This document shows, in pieces, positions 42,801-51,183 of a DNA stretch of 51,257 bases (its first letter is position 1; every line of letters starts with the position of its first letter). A program made the position numbers and the translations under genes. The stretch is from UBA1046 sp964624395 (lineage in GTDB: Bacteria; Bacillota; Clostridia; Saccharofermentanales; DTU023), in contig CAZUWY010000002.1 of the NCBI GenBank assembly GCA_964624395.1, positions 1-51,257 of the forward strand. The letters are read 5' to 3'. The notes under the pieces are model-generated. The model was given only the letters and a program-made list of their open reading frames with translations. It did not search any database and was not told the DNA's origin.

Positions 42801-43506
42801 GCCCGATAGGCAATAATTCAGCCGCTGGAGAGGCAATGATCACATCGATGACATCACCCTTTCTAGCAAATTCTCCCGGCTGCTCCGCCAGCCGGACTCT
42901 CTCATAACCAGCTGCCAGCAAGCGTTCAGACACTTCTTCCGGATCTATTCTATCTCCCTGGGCAAGCTTGATCCCGGCTGAAGCAAAAAGATCAGGGGGC
43001 GGCAATCTATCCAAAAGTGCAGCGGCGGGAACAACCAGTCCTTTATAATCAGCTTGAAGAAGCCGCTGCAAGATAGCCAGCCTTCGCCTTTCCGTCTCCC
43101 TGGACGCTGCTCTGGCATCAAGCAGGTACAGCTCCCTGGTTCCAAAGACAAAAATCTCTTCTCCCAAAAATGCTCTCAACTCCTGGGCAGCCAGTCTGGC
43201 TCTGCTTTCATCGGGCACCAGCACCCAGAACGGTAGTTTCTCCTTTTGATAAACCAGGGCCTGGAGAAAAGATTTTTGCGGATCAGAAGGTCCCGCTAAA
43301 TTTACTGCCTGATGGGATGGAGCAAGAGCTGATTTTTGACTTGCTTTTTTAGTGATGAAAGTTAAAAAGGAGGAAAAATCCGGATCAAGAGCTGCCTTTT
43401 CCAGCCACAGCTCGAGAGGCGGGGCATTGTTCCTGCCTGTACCCTCTTGAGCGGGATAATTTGCACTTGGCTGAGATGGTTGTTTTTTTTGCGCTTGACT
43501 TGCCAT
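39871..43506 (-). CDS. mfd: Transcription-repair coupling factor Mfd
   Basis: ATP-dependent DNA translocase that removes RNA polymerase stalled at lesions and recruits UvrA. 1211 residues from the ATG at 43506 (a TTG sits one codon upstream). UvrB-like N-terminal module, RNA-polymerase-interaction domain starting near PGELVVHEDHGIARYQ, helicase motif I GDVGFGKTEV, Ia LLAPTTVLTQQHF, II VIDEEQRFG, III LSATPIPRTLHMSL-type (SLTATPIPRTL), V/VI in TTIIESGIDMPN and QIRGRVGRS. C-terminal TRCF domain with ALIEFETNAFLP. The N-terminus has an extra Gln/Ser/Pro-rich stretch. Six bases after pth, as in the conserved pth-mfd pair. Confidence 0.97.
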   Translation of the reverse strand: MASQAQKKQPSQPSANYPAQEGTGRNNAPPLELWLEKAALDPDFSSFLTFITKKASQKSALAPSHQAVNLAGPSDPQKSFLQALVYQKEKLPFWVLVPDESRARLAAQELRAFLGEEIFVFGTRELYLLDARAASRETERRRLAILQRLLQADYKGLVVPAAALLDRLPPPDLFASAGIKLAQGDRIDPEEVSERLLAAGYERVRLAEQPGEFARKGDVIDVIIASPAAELLPIGLRISFFDIEIDSLRLIDLETQRSIENVLSYQILPTKEILFQEISAEELAQKIREESEEAAAGILKRGGGREEYERLRQLGIRDAERLESKMPFAALDRWLPLIYKEFSSLFDYAAPATRFWLDEPAKFSRQLDAAHALWLEEMSSYLIKGQAVPLTSEARGNPTAVRILIDQKKTFISTAQISAAGNGLPGAKKFKLGGRAQDHYKGRENNLWTDFSSWQNTSTEIALFTGSSSRQEQMNKHLKENRLKQIFVSDEVLISGFFWPEGKISILGSEDLFGIDKPVRRRRYSGGTSISFFSDLNPGELVVHEDHGIARYQNLKKIRSSSGERDYLHLKYADGDLYIPVDALDQIRKYISTEERKPRLSKLGGTEWERQKSKARESIKKLATDLIALYAKRRQIKGYAFSPDTVWQQEFETAFPYEETVDQLRVIAEIKKDMEEPFVMDRLLCGDVGFGKTEVCFRAIFKCIMDGRQAALLAPTTVLTQQHFSKLQERMGDFPANIKMLSRFVPENEQKQILKDLAAGSIDAVVGTHRLLSKDVNFSDLGLLVIDEEQRFGVDHKEMIKEHYPALDVLSLTATPIPRTLHMSLSGIRDISLLEEGPEDRRPIQTYVMEYDEMVASEAISRETGRGGQCFYLFNNTYKIENRAARLREIMPNVRIVTAHGRMSERHLEQIISDFIAGDYDVLVCTTIIESGIDMPNVNTIIVEQADRLGLAQLYQIRGRVGRSERQAYAYITYEKDKVLNEAAEKRLVAIRDFTELGSGFKIALRDLEVRGAGNLLGPEQSGNLGAVGYDLYCKMMDEAVKELSGKEIEPPPAHALIEFETNAFLPASFIADESQRIDMYRRVADIATGKDYRDVLDELTDRYGLLPPEALALLDIAYIRSLAGRAGFVRVLIRDQDIVFYFGKEAELDMDLVARIMSASKKKEQLLFQAGHKPQIVYRAAGKNPREAAEKIRKLFLTAEEEPKKDPLLN

Positions 43507-43515
43507 CAAAAAATC

Positions 43516-44124
43516 TCAATTGTATCTGCTTTGAGCCAGCTCTAAACCCGAGGAAAGTAAAGTTTCCACAGCCTCACTGGCATGATTTAGGGACAGCTCC
43601 ACTTCTTTGCTTTTGCTTACAGGGATATCTGCCAGGACAATTTCAACCATATCCCCCTCCGGCCTCGGACCCATACCTATCCTGACACGATAGAACTCAT
43701 CGCTGCCCAGATGCCTGATCACAGACTTAAGCCCCTTATGGCTGCCGGCACTTCCTTGCTCGCGCAGTCTTATCTTACCGGTATTAATATCGATATCGTC
43801 CAGCAAAACTATGATTTTTTCCGGCCCAATCTTATAATAAGAGGCGGCTTGCTGTAAGCTCAGCCCGCTGTTGTTCATATAGGTCATGGGTTTTAACAAG
43901 ATAACTTTTTGCCCGGCTATTAGCCCTTGCCCCATCAAGCCCCCGAAGCGCAGGCGATCAATCTTAATACCGTGCCGCTGAGCCAGAAGGTCAAGCGCCA
44001 GATAGCCCAAATTATGCCAGCTTTTTTCGTATTTTCTGCCCGGATTGCCAAGGCCTGCAATCAGCCATCGCTGGGCGGGCGGCTCTTTGACTCTGTCTTT
44101 TTTCTTTTTCTGCCACCAGCTCAT
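43516..44124 (-). CDS. pth: Peptidyl-tRNA hydrolase
   Basis: Releases tRNA from peptidyl-tRNA that has dropped off the ribosome. 202 residues, slightly long owing to a basic N-terminal extension before WLIAGLGNPGRKYEKSWHN. The catalytic histidine is in that WHN block. MTYMNNSG, VLLDDIDINTGKIRLREQGS and SAGSHKGLKSV match the family, with Lys in place of the common Asn in the last. The ATG is one base after the glmU-like stop. The glmU-pth-mfd order resembles that of Bacillus, where gcaD and pth-mfd lie in one neighbourhood. Confidence 0.95.
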   Translation of the reverse strand: MSWWQKKKKDRVKEPPAQRWLIAGLGNPGRKYEKSWHNLGYLALDLLAQRHGIKIDRLRFGGLMGQGLIAGQKVILLKPMTYMNNSGLSLQQAASYYKIGPEKIIVLLDDIDINTGKIRLREQGSAGSHKGLKSVIRHLGSDEFYRVRIGMGPRPEGDMVEIVLADIPVSKSKEVELSLNHASEAVETLLSSGLELAQSRYN

Positions 44125-44125
44125 A

Positions 44126-45481
44126 CTATCTCCTGCGCAAAGCCCAGTTTTTTAATATTTCCATATTGCTGCGCCCGATGGCCAGTGAATTACTGGGCAC
44201 ATCTCCGGTCACAACACTGCCGGCGGCAACATAGCTGTTTTTCATCAGGCGAATCGGTCCAATCAGGCAGGACTGACTGCCGACAAAACTGTGATTTTCA
44301 ATTATTATTTCCGATTTCGCCTTGCCGCTGTCTGAAGCAAAGCTGACCTGTGCGCCGATGGTAACCGCTTCACCGATCACGGCCATATTGATAACAGTCT
44401 GGGGGTAAATATGGCAGTTTTCCCCCAGATGCGAATTTTTAATCTCAACAAAGCTATCTATGACTGTTCCGGCGCCAATCTCCACTCCACCGCCCAGATT
44501 GACCCAGGGCCCTATCTGGCAGTCCCTGTCAATGGAAGCTTGCCCGGAATTAGTCCGATCCACGATTGTATTGTCACCTATATAGGTAAAATCGAGCATG
44601 GTGTCCGGCCCGATCAGGCAGTTTTCGCCGATAACACAGCCGTTTTTAATTCTTGTGCCCGGCAAAATAACCGTGTCCATACCGATAGTGACATTGTCAT
44701 CAATCCAGATCGTAGCCGGATCCATAATCGTCACACCCTGAGACATCAGATGGTCAAGTATGCGCTCGTTCAACTCTTTAGCTGCCAGCACCAGATCTTT
44801 TCTGCTGCAGATCTTAAAAAACTCCAGCGGATCGATATTTTTGGTCTTCACTTTGATCCCTTGCCTGACCATGATCTCTATTACGTCGGTGAGGGGGAAA
44901 TGGCCTGCTTCATGCTCTTCAATTAGGCCCATCGCTTGATACAAAAGCTCGGTATCGAAACAGTAGATACCGCTGTTGACCTCTTGGATCTTGCTTTCTT
45001 CTTCATCGGCCTCCTGATCTTCTACAATGGCTATAAACCGGCCTTGATCGTCTCTAATAATGCGGCCGTAGCCTGTGGGGTCCAAAACTTCAGCTGTTAG
45101 CACCAAAGCGCCGCAGTCCTCCTCCTCAAAGCTCTGCAAGAGGCCAGAGATGGTTTGTGGTCTAATCAGAGGGGTGTCCCCGGCCAGGACAACGGTTGCA
45201 CCTTCTCTTTGATACAGGAAAGGCTCTGCCTGTAAGACCGCATGACCGGTACCAAGGGGGGTATCTTGCAGGGCAAAGGCAACTGCTTCGCCCAATTCTT
45301 CGCGCACCTTTTCCTGGCGGTAGCTGACAATATACATTTGCTCATGTATGCCCACCTGATCCAGAACTTTTTTCACCCAGCTGACCACTGGTTTACCAGC
45401 CAGACCAAGCAGGATTTTAGTGTCTTTTGTGCACATTTTGTCATCTTCTGAAGCAGCTAGAATGATGGCACAGTTTTCCAT
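44126..45481 (-). CDS. GlmU-like protein with altered active sites
   Basis: Has the length (451 residues) and two-domain plan of GlmU, which makes UDP-GlcNAc from glucosamine 1-phosphate: nucleotidyltransferase domain (1-225) and left-handed beta-helix hexapeptide domain (about 245-451). Started at MENCAIILAA behind GGGGGAAAT. Several GlmU blocks remain (LGTGHA, GDTPLI with D102, PTGYGRI, IVED, EVNSGIY). However, the hallmark GxGTRM near the N-terminus is replaced by SEDDKM (11-16), and the metal-binding Asn of the GVNN motif is C225 in KICSR. In the acetyltransferase domain, positions equivalent to E. coli R333, H363, Y366 and N386-Y387 read N328, P360, V363 and S383-D384. So I do not assign it as a working GlmU. 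First gene of the glmU-pth-mfd unit. Confidence 0.85.
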   Translation of the reverse strand: MENCAIILAASEDDKMCTKDTKILLGLAGKPVVSWVKKVLDQVGIHEQMYIVSYRQEKVREELGEAVAFALQDTPLGTGHAVLQAEPFLYQREGATVVLAGDTPLIRPQTISGLLQSFEEEDCGALVLTAEVLDPTGYGRIIRDDQGRFIAIVEDQEADEEESKIQEVNSGIYCFDTELLYQAMGLIEEHEAGHFPLTDVIEIMVRQGIKVKTKNIDPLEFFKICSRKDLVLAAKELNERILDHLMSQGVTIMDPATIWIDDNVTIGMDTVILPGTRIKNGCVIGENCLIGPDTMLDFTYIGDNTIVDRTNSGQASIDRDCQIGPWVNLGGGVEIGAGTVIDSFVEIKNSHLGENCHIYPQTVINMAVIGEAVTIGAQVSFASDSGKAKSEIIIENHSFVGSQSCLIGPIRLMKNSYVAAGSVVTGDVPSNSLAIGRSNMEILKNWALRRR

Positions 45482-45595
45482 ATTTCCCCCCATCTATGTT
45501 TTGACATAACTCTAGCCCTGCTGCGCTTCGCCCCAGGGTTGTATGGTAAAAATTCAGCTAAGCCAAAAGGCCAGATGCCTCTCAATTCATTTCTG

Positions 45596-45604
45596 ATTAT
45601 AGCA
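45596..45604 (-). promoter_or_regulatory. Extended -10 promoter for the glmU-like/pth/mfd unit
   Basis: Minus-strand TGC-TATAAT: a perfect -10 with the TGN extension, about 115 bases upstream of the ATG. There is no good -35, which extended -10 promoters can lack. Confidence 0.5.
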
Positions 45605-45632
45605 TGCAAAAGATCAGGACAGGCAGCTAAAC

Positions 45633-46097
45633 TTATTTGTGATAAGGTTCGTTAGCAGCGATGCGAAAGGCCCGATAGCACTGTTCCAGCAAGATCAGCC
45701 GGCTCAATTGATGGGTGAAAGTTAGATCGGAAAGGGAAAGGCGGTAATCTGCCCTCTCTAAAACTTCAGCAGCAAGGCCGGTGGCTCCGCCGATAGCAAA
45801 AATGATTTCACTGCCACCTTTTTCCAGCCAGCCAGGCAAAAGAGTGGCCAGATCTTCGGAGCTGTGTTTTTTGCCTTGAGGATCGAGAGCGACGAGAAAA
45901 GACCTGTCTTTGATGCGGCTTAAAATCGCTTTACCTTCGCGCAGACGAGCGACGGCGGGATTGATCTGATCGGGAAAGTCTGCAACATCTACCAGCTCAA
46001 CTTGAGCATAGCGACGGAGGCGTTTTATGTATTCTTCAATACCGGAACGCAGCCATTTTTCTTTTATTTTGCCCGGAGATATTATTTTGATCTTCAT
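45633..46097 (-). CDS. rlmH: 23S rRNA pseudouridine-1915 N3-methyltransferase
   Basis: SPOUT-class methyltransferase acting on pseudouridine 1915 in helix 69 of 23S rRNA in assembled ribosomes. 154 residues, near the usual 155-160. Motifs: MKIKIISPGKIKEKWL at the start, FLVALDPQGK, FAIGGATGLAAEVLERAD with the SAM-binding knot, and the very conserved C-terminal LILLEQCYRAFRIAANEPYHK in part. It starts at the murA stop with a one-base overlap (TGATG). Confidence 0.96.
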   Translation of the reverse strand: MKIKIISPGKIKEKWLRSGIEEYIKRLRRYAQVELVDVADFPDQINPAVARLREGKAILSRIKDRSFLVALDPQGKKHSSEDLATLLPGWLEKGGSEIIFAIGGATGLAAEVLERADYRLSLSDLTFTHQLSRLILLEQCYRAFRIAANEPYHK

Positions 46098-47401
46098 CAG
46101 CCTGCATGATTAATTTCACTGACAGCAGCGTCAGCTGCACTGGTTTTTCTCTCTATCCTGGCGCCCAGACTGATCATTTTGTCAATAAAATTTTCATAGC
46201 CGCGTTCAATCAATTCCACATCGGTAATCTCAGTGCGGCCTTGAGCAATCAGGCCAGCCATCACCATGGCTGCACCCGCTCTCAAATCGTGGGCCTTAAC
46301 CCTTCTACCCACAAAGCTGCTGATACCGCTGATGAAGGCTGTGCGCCCCTCTGTGACAATACTGGCGCCCATGGAGCGCAAATCGTTCATATACTGGAAA
46401 CGGTTATTCCAGACATTTTCAATCAATTTGCCTGTTCCTTCAGCCTGTGTGAGCAGGACTGCAATCTGGGGCTGCATATCTGTCGGAAAGCCGGGATGGG
46501 GCGCGGTAACAAAATTGGTAGCCTTGAGCTTAAAGCCGTTCTCAAGAGAAATTCTCAGGCTGTCCTCAGCTGTCTCAATTTTGCAGCCCATCTCTCTCAT
46601 CTTGGCCACCAGCGCATCCAAATGGCTGGGAATGATATTTCTCAGTCTGACATCTCCGCCTGTCAAAGCTGCCATCGCCATAAATGTACCTGCTTCAATC
46701 TGATCGGGAATGATGGCGTAGCTGCCCTCTTTTCGTAAAACCGGCCGCCCGTTGATACGGATGGCATCAGTTCCGGCACCGTGGATGCTCGCCCCCATGC
46801 TGTTGAGGAAATTAGCCATATCTACTACATGCGGTTCTTTGGCGGCATTATAGATCACAGTTGTTCCTTCAGCTCTGACCGCAGCCAAGATAAGATTAAT
46901 CGTGGCCCCTACGCTGACAACATCCATGAAAACATTTTTGCCGCTCAGCTTGTCCGCCTTGCAGGAGATAATATCTCCCTCTTCTTTGACTTCAGCGCCC
47001 AGGCGGCTAAAGCCTTTCAAATGCAAATCAATGGGCCGGCAGCCAAAGTTACAGCCTCCCGGCATTTTAAGTCTGGCCTCGCCAAATCTTCCCAAAAGTG
47101 CGCCCAGCAGATAATAAGAGCCGCGCAGTCTTCCTACCTGATCAGAAATCGCTGTGGTGGTATTGACAGTGCTGCTGTCCACCAAAACTGTGCCACCGGG
47201 CAGGAGCTCAACTCCGGCACCGATTGACTTCATGATCTCTAACAAGGTTAAGATATCTTCTATGACGGGGATATTTTCTATTCTGTACTGGCCTTCCAAG
47301 AGCATACTGGCAGCCAGTACAGGCAGGGCTGCATTCTTGGCGCCGCTGATCCGAATTTCTCCCCTTAGGCTTTGACCGCCTTCAATAATATACGAATTCA
47401 C
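46097..47401 (-). CDS. murA: UDP-N-acetylglucosamine 1-carboxyvinyltransferase
   Basis: First committed step of peptidoglycan synthesis: transfers enolpyruvate from PEP to UDP-GlcNAc; target of fosfomycin. I choose the GTG at 47401, behind AAGAGG, giving MNSYIIEGGQSLRGEI and 434 residues, the family length; a longer frame to 47455 adds unrelated residues. Motifs: GAKNAALPVLAASML with the active-site lysine and asparagine, MPGGCNFGCRPIDLHLKG with the catalytic cysteine (C115 equivalent), and FPTDMQPQ. The cysteine is present, so fosfomycin sensitivity of this copy is expected. Co-directional with rlmH. Confidence 0.96.
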   Translation of the reverse strand: MNSYIIEGGQSLRGEIRISGAKNAALPVLAASMLLEGQYRIENIPVIEDILTLLEIMKSIGAGVELLPGGTVLVDSSTVNTTTAISDQVGRLRGSYYLLGALLGRFGEARLKMPGGCNFGCRPIDLHLKGFSRLGAEVKEEGDIISCKADKLSGKNVFMDVVSVGATINLILAAVRAEGTTVIYNAAKEPHVVDMANFLNSMGASIHGAGTDAIRINGRPVLRKEGSYAIIPDQIEAGTFMAMAALTGGDVRLRNIIPSHLDALVAKMREMGCKIETAEDSLRISLENGFKLKATNFVTAPHPGFPTDMQPQIAVLLTQAEGTGKLIENVWNNRFQYMNDLRSMGASIVTEGRTAFISGISSFVGRRVKAHDLRAGAAMVMAGLIAQGRTEITDVELIERGYENFIDKMISLGARIERKTSAADAAVSEINHAG

Positions 47402-47730
47402 AAATACCTCTTGCCATCGTTTAGGTCCGGTTAATGTTAACCGATTGCCAGCCAATTGGCAAATCTTATAACTTTTACCTTCAACAATATTCCCGCTAAA
47501 AGTGATAGTTGTATCTTTAATAATTAGCTGCGCTAAGCCCTTATTTTACTAGATCTTAGCCCCCTTTCAGCCAGATGTCTCGGCTCCTCTCACATAGCTT
47601 TACAACTGCTGCAGGCAGCAGTGGTTATTAAAATACTGCTGTTATAAAAAGGAATATTTACCATGGTTAAGAAGCATTTACCAAGGTTAAGAAGCATTCA
47701 CCAGAGCCGGGGCAAAAGTAAAAGCAGGCA
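47402..47730. other. Intergenic region between the ABC pair and murA
   Basis: About 330 bases without a gene. It should hold the murA promoter; the best minus-strand -10 candidates, TAAAAT and TATAAG, lack good -35 partners. A short palindrome lies at 47605-47622 (ACTGCTG and CAGCAGT around CAGG), and a 20-base direct repeat at 47658-47697 is listed separately. No clear intrinsic terminator for the ABC genes is visible. Confidence 0.45.
47658..47704. repeat. Tandem 20-base direct repeat
   Basis: Two head-to-tail units, 47658-47677 and 47678-47697, identical at 19 of 20 positions (TTACCATGG versus TTACCAAGG, then TTAAGAAGCAT). A third partial copy, TCACCA, follows. It lies just past the ABC exporter stop codon and upstream of murA. 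It could be a pair of protein-binding sites or replication slippage. Confidence 0.7.
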
Positions 47731-49380
47731 TTAACTGATTTTGCCGCCGGCAATATTATAGACATGGTCATACAGTTTTAGGCTTTCGGCAAAGATAACA
47801 TGGCTGACCATGATCACAGTCACACCCTGCAAGGCCAGCAATCTTTTTTCAATCGCCAGAGCAATTTGATCGTCAAGACTGGCAAAGGCTTCGTCGAGCA
47901 AAATAATTTCGCTTTGCCGCAGCAGGGCTCTGGCAATTGCAATCCTTGCTTTTTCTCCGCCGGAGATATTCTTGCCGTTGTCTAAGATTTGCTCTTCAAG
48001 CCCCTGCGGCTGCTTTTTGATAAATTCATCAAGTCCAGAGGCTGCAATAGCTGCATCGATTTCTGCCTGCAGGTAGTCGTTATACAAGGTCAAATTGTTT
48101 TTCAGACTGTCCTCAAAGAGAAAGACATGCTGTTCGACATTGGCTAGGTATTTTAGATAATCCTCACTATTGATCTGAGCGAGATTGACGCCATCCACCA
48201 GCACCTCTCCCTTGTCCGGGCTAATATATTTGTGCAAAAGACGAATTATGGTCGATTTGCCACCGCCTGAAGGGCCTATGAGCAGATATTTCTTGCCTTT
48301 TTCAAAAACAAGGTTTATATCTTTCAAAGTGGGCTCATCCTCATAAGAAAAACTCACATCCACCATTTTAATCTCTTTAGTAAAACCGCTGAAGCTTTCG
48401 CTCTCTGCCACTTCCTTAGGTAGAGGCTCAAGGGATTCATCTATGCTTTGATAGATTTGCTGGGCAGCTTTTAAGAGAGGGATTTTTTGCAAGGCCTGTG
48501 AGAAGGGATTGGAGATTGCGCTGATGATATTTACCACCAGCACTATATAGCCGGCGCTGACATAGCCAATGCCGGCAAAATAGGCTATCAGGAGCAAGAC
48601 ACCAAAAATTACGGTAAAAAAGAGTAAATTTTGCACGAAATCGATATAGCTTGAGAGCTTGTCGATCATATAGCCCTTTGACTGAACACTGCCGCTTTTT
48701 TGGGCAAATTCCTGCCTGCTTCGCTCCTCAAGATTATTTCCCTTCACCAGCCGGAAAGCTGTGACAATCTCGCGGATATAGCGGGTATAGTCCTGAAACA
48801 GATCAGTCCGCTCCTTTTCATGCCGGCGCAGGATTCTCCCCAGCAGGCTGGAAACGACAAAGAAGACCAGCATGACCAAAAATAGAAATAAAAGTATTCT
48901 GAGATTGACATAGGCCAGAACGATCAGAGCGGTCAGCGCCCTGATAATCTGAACGGCCAGATAATAGCCCGCTTCAACATCGTTGTTTTCAATGGTATTA
49001 AAGTCATTGCTGATATGTGAATAAAAGCGGCTGCTTCCCTTTTGGTTAAAGCTTAGTAGATCAAGTTTTAATAGTTTTTCTAAAAATATGCTGCGCATGG
49101 TAAACATAACAGATTTTACATAGCGCCCATAGCAGCGGATCAGTAAATAGTCGAAGGGCATGATCAGGATGGTCAGCAAGACAAAATAGCTAAGACTTTG
49201 CCTGACAGCTGTAAAATCTCCCGCCAATGCCTGATCGACAAGCTGCATGGAAAGAAGATTAGTAGCCATTTCCAGGGAGTTGATCAGGAAAAAGAGCAGC
49301 AGGGCCACAAGCAGCTGCCCTCTTTTTTGCTCTTTGCCAGCTTTAAGGGAGATACTATCTTTTCTTTTCAGCTTAAGCAT
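47731..49380 (-). CDS. ABC exporter half-transporter (second of a pair)
   Basis: Membrane-spanning plus ATPase half of a type IV ABC exporter. 549 residues. About six helices in residues 25-300 (LLVALLLFFLINSLEM, VVSSLLGRIL), then the nucleotide domain: Walker A GPSGGGKST, signature ISGGEKARIAIARALL, Walker B IILLDEAFASLD with the catalytic Glu, and H-loop MVSHV. Its ATG overlaps the stop of the other half by 8 bases, so the two probably form a heterodimer. Both ATP sites look complete. Substrate unknown; exporters of lipids, peptides or drugs share this plan. Confidence 0.9.
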   Translation of the reverse strand: MLKLKRKDSISLKAGKEQKRGQLLVALLLFFLINSLEMATNLLSMQLVDQALAGDFTAVRQSLSYFVLLTILIMPFDYLLIRCYGRYVKSVMFTMRSIFLEKLLKLDLLSFNQKGSSRFYSHISNDFNTIENNDVEAGYYLAVQIIRALTALIVLAYVNLRILLFLFLVMLVFFVVSSLLGRILRRHEKERTDLFQDYTRYIREIVTAFRLVKGNNLEERSRQEFAQKSGSVQSKGYMIDKLSSYIDFVQNLLFFTVIFGVLLLIAYFAGIGYVSAGYIVLVVNIISAISNPFSQALQKIPLLKAAQQIYQSIDESLEPLPKEVAESESFSGFTKEIKMVDVSFSYEDEPTLKDINLVFEKGKKYLLIGPSGGGKSTIIRLLHKYISPDKGEVLVDGVNLAQINSEDYLKYLANVEQHVFLFEDSLKNNLTLYNDYLQAEIDAAIAASGLDEFIKKQPQGLEEQILDNGKNISGGEKARIAIARALLRQSEIILLDEAFASLDDQIALAIEKRLLALQGVTVIMVSHVIFAESLKLYDHVYNIAGGKIS

Positions 49381-51145
49381 TGATACTTTTTCCCCCTGCT
49401 TTTATCTGAGAGATATCTCCGGAAAAATATAATTTGGCCGGGTAAATATTCAGTTTCCCCTGCTTTAGTTCAATCACCGCATCAAACTGTTCAGAAATCC
49501 CTTCATAGTAACGATGAGATATTGCCAGCACAGTCATAGGCAAGCTAAGGATGCTTTGCTCAATCTTGGCCCCCTGCTTAGCATCAATGGCCGATGTTAT
49601 TTCATCAGCCAGCAAGATTTTGGAGCGTTTGATAATTGCTCTGGCGATGGAGATGCGCTGCCTTTCCCCGCCGGAAAGATTGTAGCCTCCTTCCGCCAGC
49701 ATTGTCTCAAGTCCAGCGGGCAGTTTGGCCACCAGTTCCTCTAGGCCCGCCAGTTCAACCGCCCTTTCAATCTCCTCTGGAGGATAATCTTGAAAGAGGC
49801 AGATATTTTCTTTGAGACTGGCGGCAAACAAATAGACATCTTGCAAGATGGTGGCAGTGGCCTGATTGAATAACTGCTCGTCAATCTCCCTGAGCGAGAC
49901 CTTGCCATAAAAAATCTCTCCCTCATAATCTCTTACTGCCCCGGACAAGAGATTTAAGAAAGTAGTTTTGCCAGCGCCGGAGGCCCCCTTGAGCAGGTAT
50001 TTACCACCGCCGGTTAAAGTTAAATTTGCCTGGCGGATCAGCGGATCTTTCGCCTCTTTGAATTGATAGCTCAAATTGACAATTTCAATATCTCCTGCCA
50101 GAGGCTTTGTCGATAAAACCTTTTTATAAGGCTCTTTTTCATCTTCAGTTCTACTGGAAATCTCCTGAGTCCTTTGCTCTGGCAAAGGCTCTGCAGTTAG
50201 ATTTTCAAAGATTTTATTAGCAGCTGTCAGACGATTTTTCATTTCAAACAAAAGGATTAAGGGCCAGTCGATATGACTTTGCAGCTGCAGCATAAGGATG
50301 GCGGCGGTGAGGTCAAGCTCTCCTTTGACCATCCGGATGACGATATAGGCGATAGAGACCAGGGACATGAAGATGCCCACATTAAAGAGGGCCTTTTCTT
50401 GCAGCTGCTCCAGAAAACGCCCCTTCAGTTTTGCCTCCTCCAGCTGCTCAAATTGTTTATTGGCAGCTTGGGTAAACTGTTTTTCCACCTGATTCAGGCG
50501 GATAATTTCCAGCCCGGAAAAGAAATTTCCTATCCTGATGGAAAAGAGCTCATTTTCTTGCATGATCAGGTCACGGGACTTGATCAGGGGTTTTTTAAAC
50601 AGGCGCGATACCAGGAGCAAAAGGCTGGCCAAGAACAGGCAAAGAAGAGCAAAATACGGATCTTTTATAAAAATGATCAGCAGGGATAAAAGCGCCAAGC
50701 CTAAGGAGAAGATCACATTTAATAAGGAGAGAAAGAAGTCTTTTTCAAATAAATTGATATCCGCAGTAAGTTTGGAGATATAGCTGTCCTTGGATTTGAG
50801 GCTAAAATCCTGGTAAGAAAGAGAAATGATGCGCTCAAAAACCAGCTTGCGCAAATCCAGCAAAATGTCACGCATATAGCCAATGCGCAAAAAACGGGAA
50901 GAGAGTTGCAAAAGAGGTCCACCGATGGCCAGGACTATAGAGAGGATAATGGCCCGCCGCCATTCTTCAGGTCCTGAATACTGCAGCAGACCCAAAATAT
51001 TGGCAATTGCATAGGCCACTGCCAGTTGCTCAATAATAGGAAATAAGCAGGCAAAAATATAGAGGCAAAAACGCCGGGGTCTTTGCAGCAATAGATCTAT
51101 AACTGTTTTTGGCCTTTTGCCAGTGCTGCTTTGATCTGTCTTCAA
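49373..51145 (-). CDS. ABC exporter half-transporter (first of a pair)
   Basis: Partner of the downstream half-transporter. 590 residues; TTG start behind GTGAGGGG with 9-base spacing. Six helices in about residues 20-310, then Walker A GASGAGKTT, signature LSGGERQRISIARAII, Walker B ILLADEITSAID with the catalytic Glu, and H-loop AISHRYYEG. A short charged insertion (PEQRTQEISSRTEDEKEPYK) precedes the nucleotide domain. A possible promoter lies at 51199-51227 on the minus strand (TTGACT, 17 bases, TAAGCT). The substrate cannot be told. Confidence 0.9.
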   Translation of the reverse strand: MKTDQSSTGKRPKTVIDLLLQRPRRFCLYIFACLFPIIEQLAVAYAIANILGLLQYSGPEEWRRAIILSIVLAIGGPLLQLSSRFLRIGYMRDILLDLRKLVFERIISLSYQDFSLKSKDSYISKLTADINLFEKDFFLSLLNVIFSLGLALLSLLIIFIKDPYFALLCLFLASLLLLVSRLFKKPLIKSRDLIMQENELFSIRIGNFFSGLEIIRLNQVEKQFTQAANKQFEQLEEAKLKGRFLEQLQEKALFNVGIFMSLVSIAYIVIRMVKGELDLTAAILMLQLQSHIDWPLILLFEMKNRLTAANKIFENLTAEPLPEQRTQEISSRTEDEKEPYKKVLSTKPLAGDIEIVNLSYQFKEAKDPLIRQANLTLTGGGKYLLKGASGAGKTTFLNLLSGAVRDYEGEIFYGKVSLREIDEQLFNQATATILQDVYLFAASLKENICLFQDYPPEEIERAVELAGLEELVAKLPAGLETMLAEGGYNLSGGERQRISIARAIIKRSKILLADEITSAIDAKQGAKIEQSILSLPMTVLAISHRYYEGISEQFDAVIELKQGKLNIYPAKLYFSGDISQIKAGGKSINA

Positions 51146-51183
51146 GACTTAAAACCCCTCACTAACACCTAAAATCCCTCGCT
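51144..51183. repeat. Imperfect tandem 20-base repeat at the ABC operon start
   Basis: Two adjacent 20-base units (51144-51163 and 51164-51183) match at 16 of 20 positions. On the minus strand each reads AG-Y-GAGGG-R-TTTTA, so each contains a GAGGG that resembles a ribosome binding site. The unit nearer the gene supplies the actual one. Probably a small duplication of the translation start region. Confidence 0.55.

Noticed and set aside
39871..43506. A defence island or mobile element hidden among the housekeeping genes
   Set aside because: All large frames here belong to known core families (Mfd, Pth, RlmH, MurA). No integrase, transposase, terminal repeats or CRISPR-like spacing was seen anywhere in the window.
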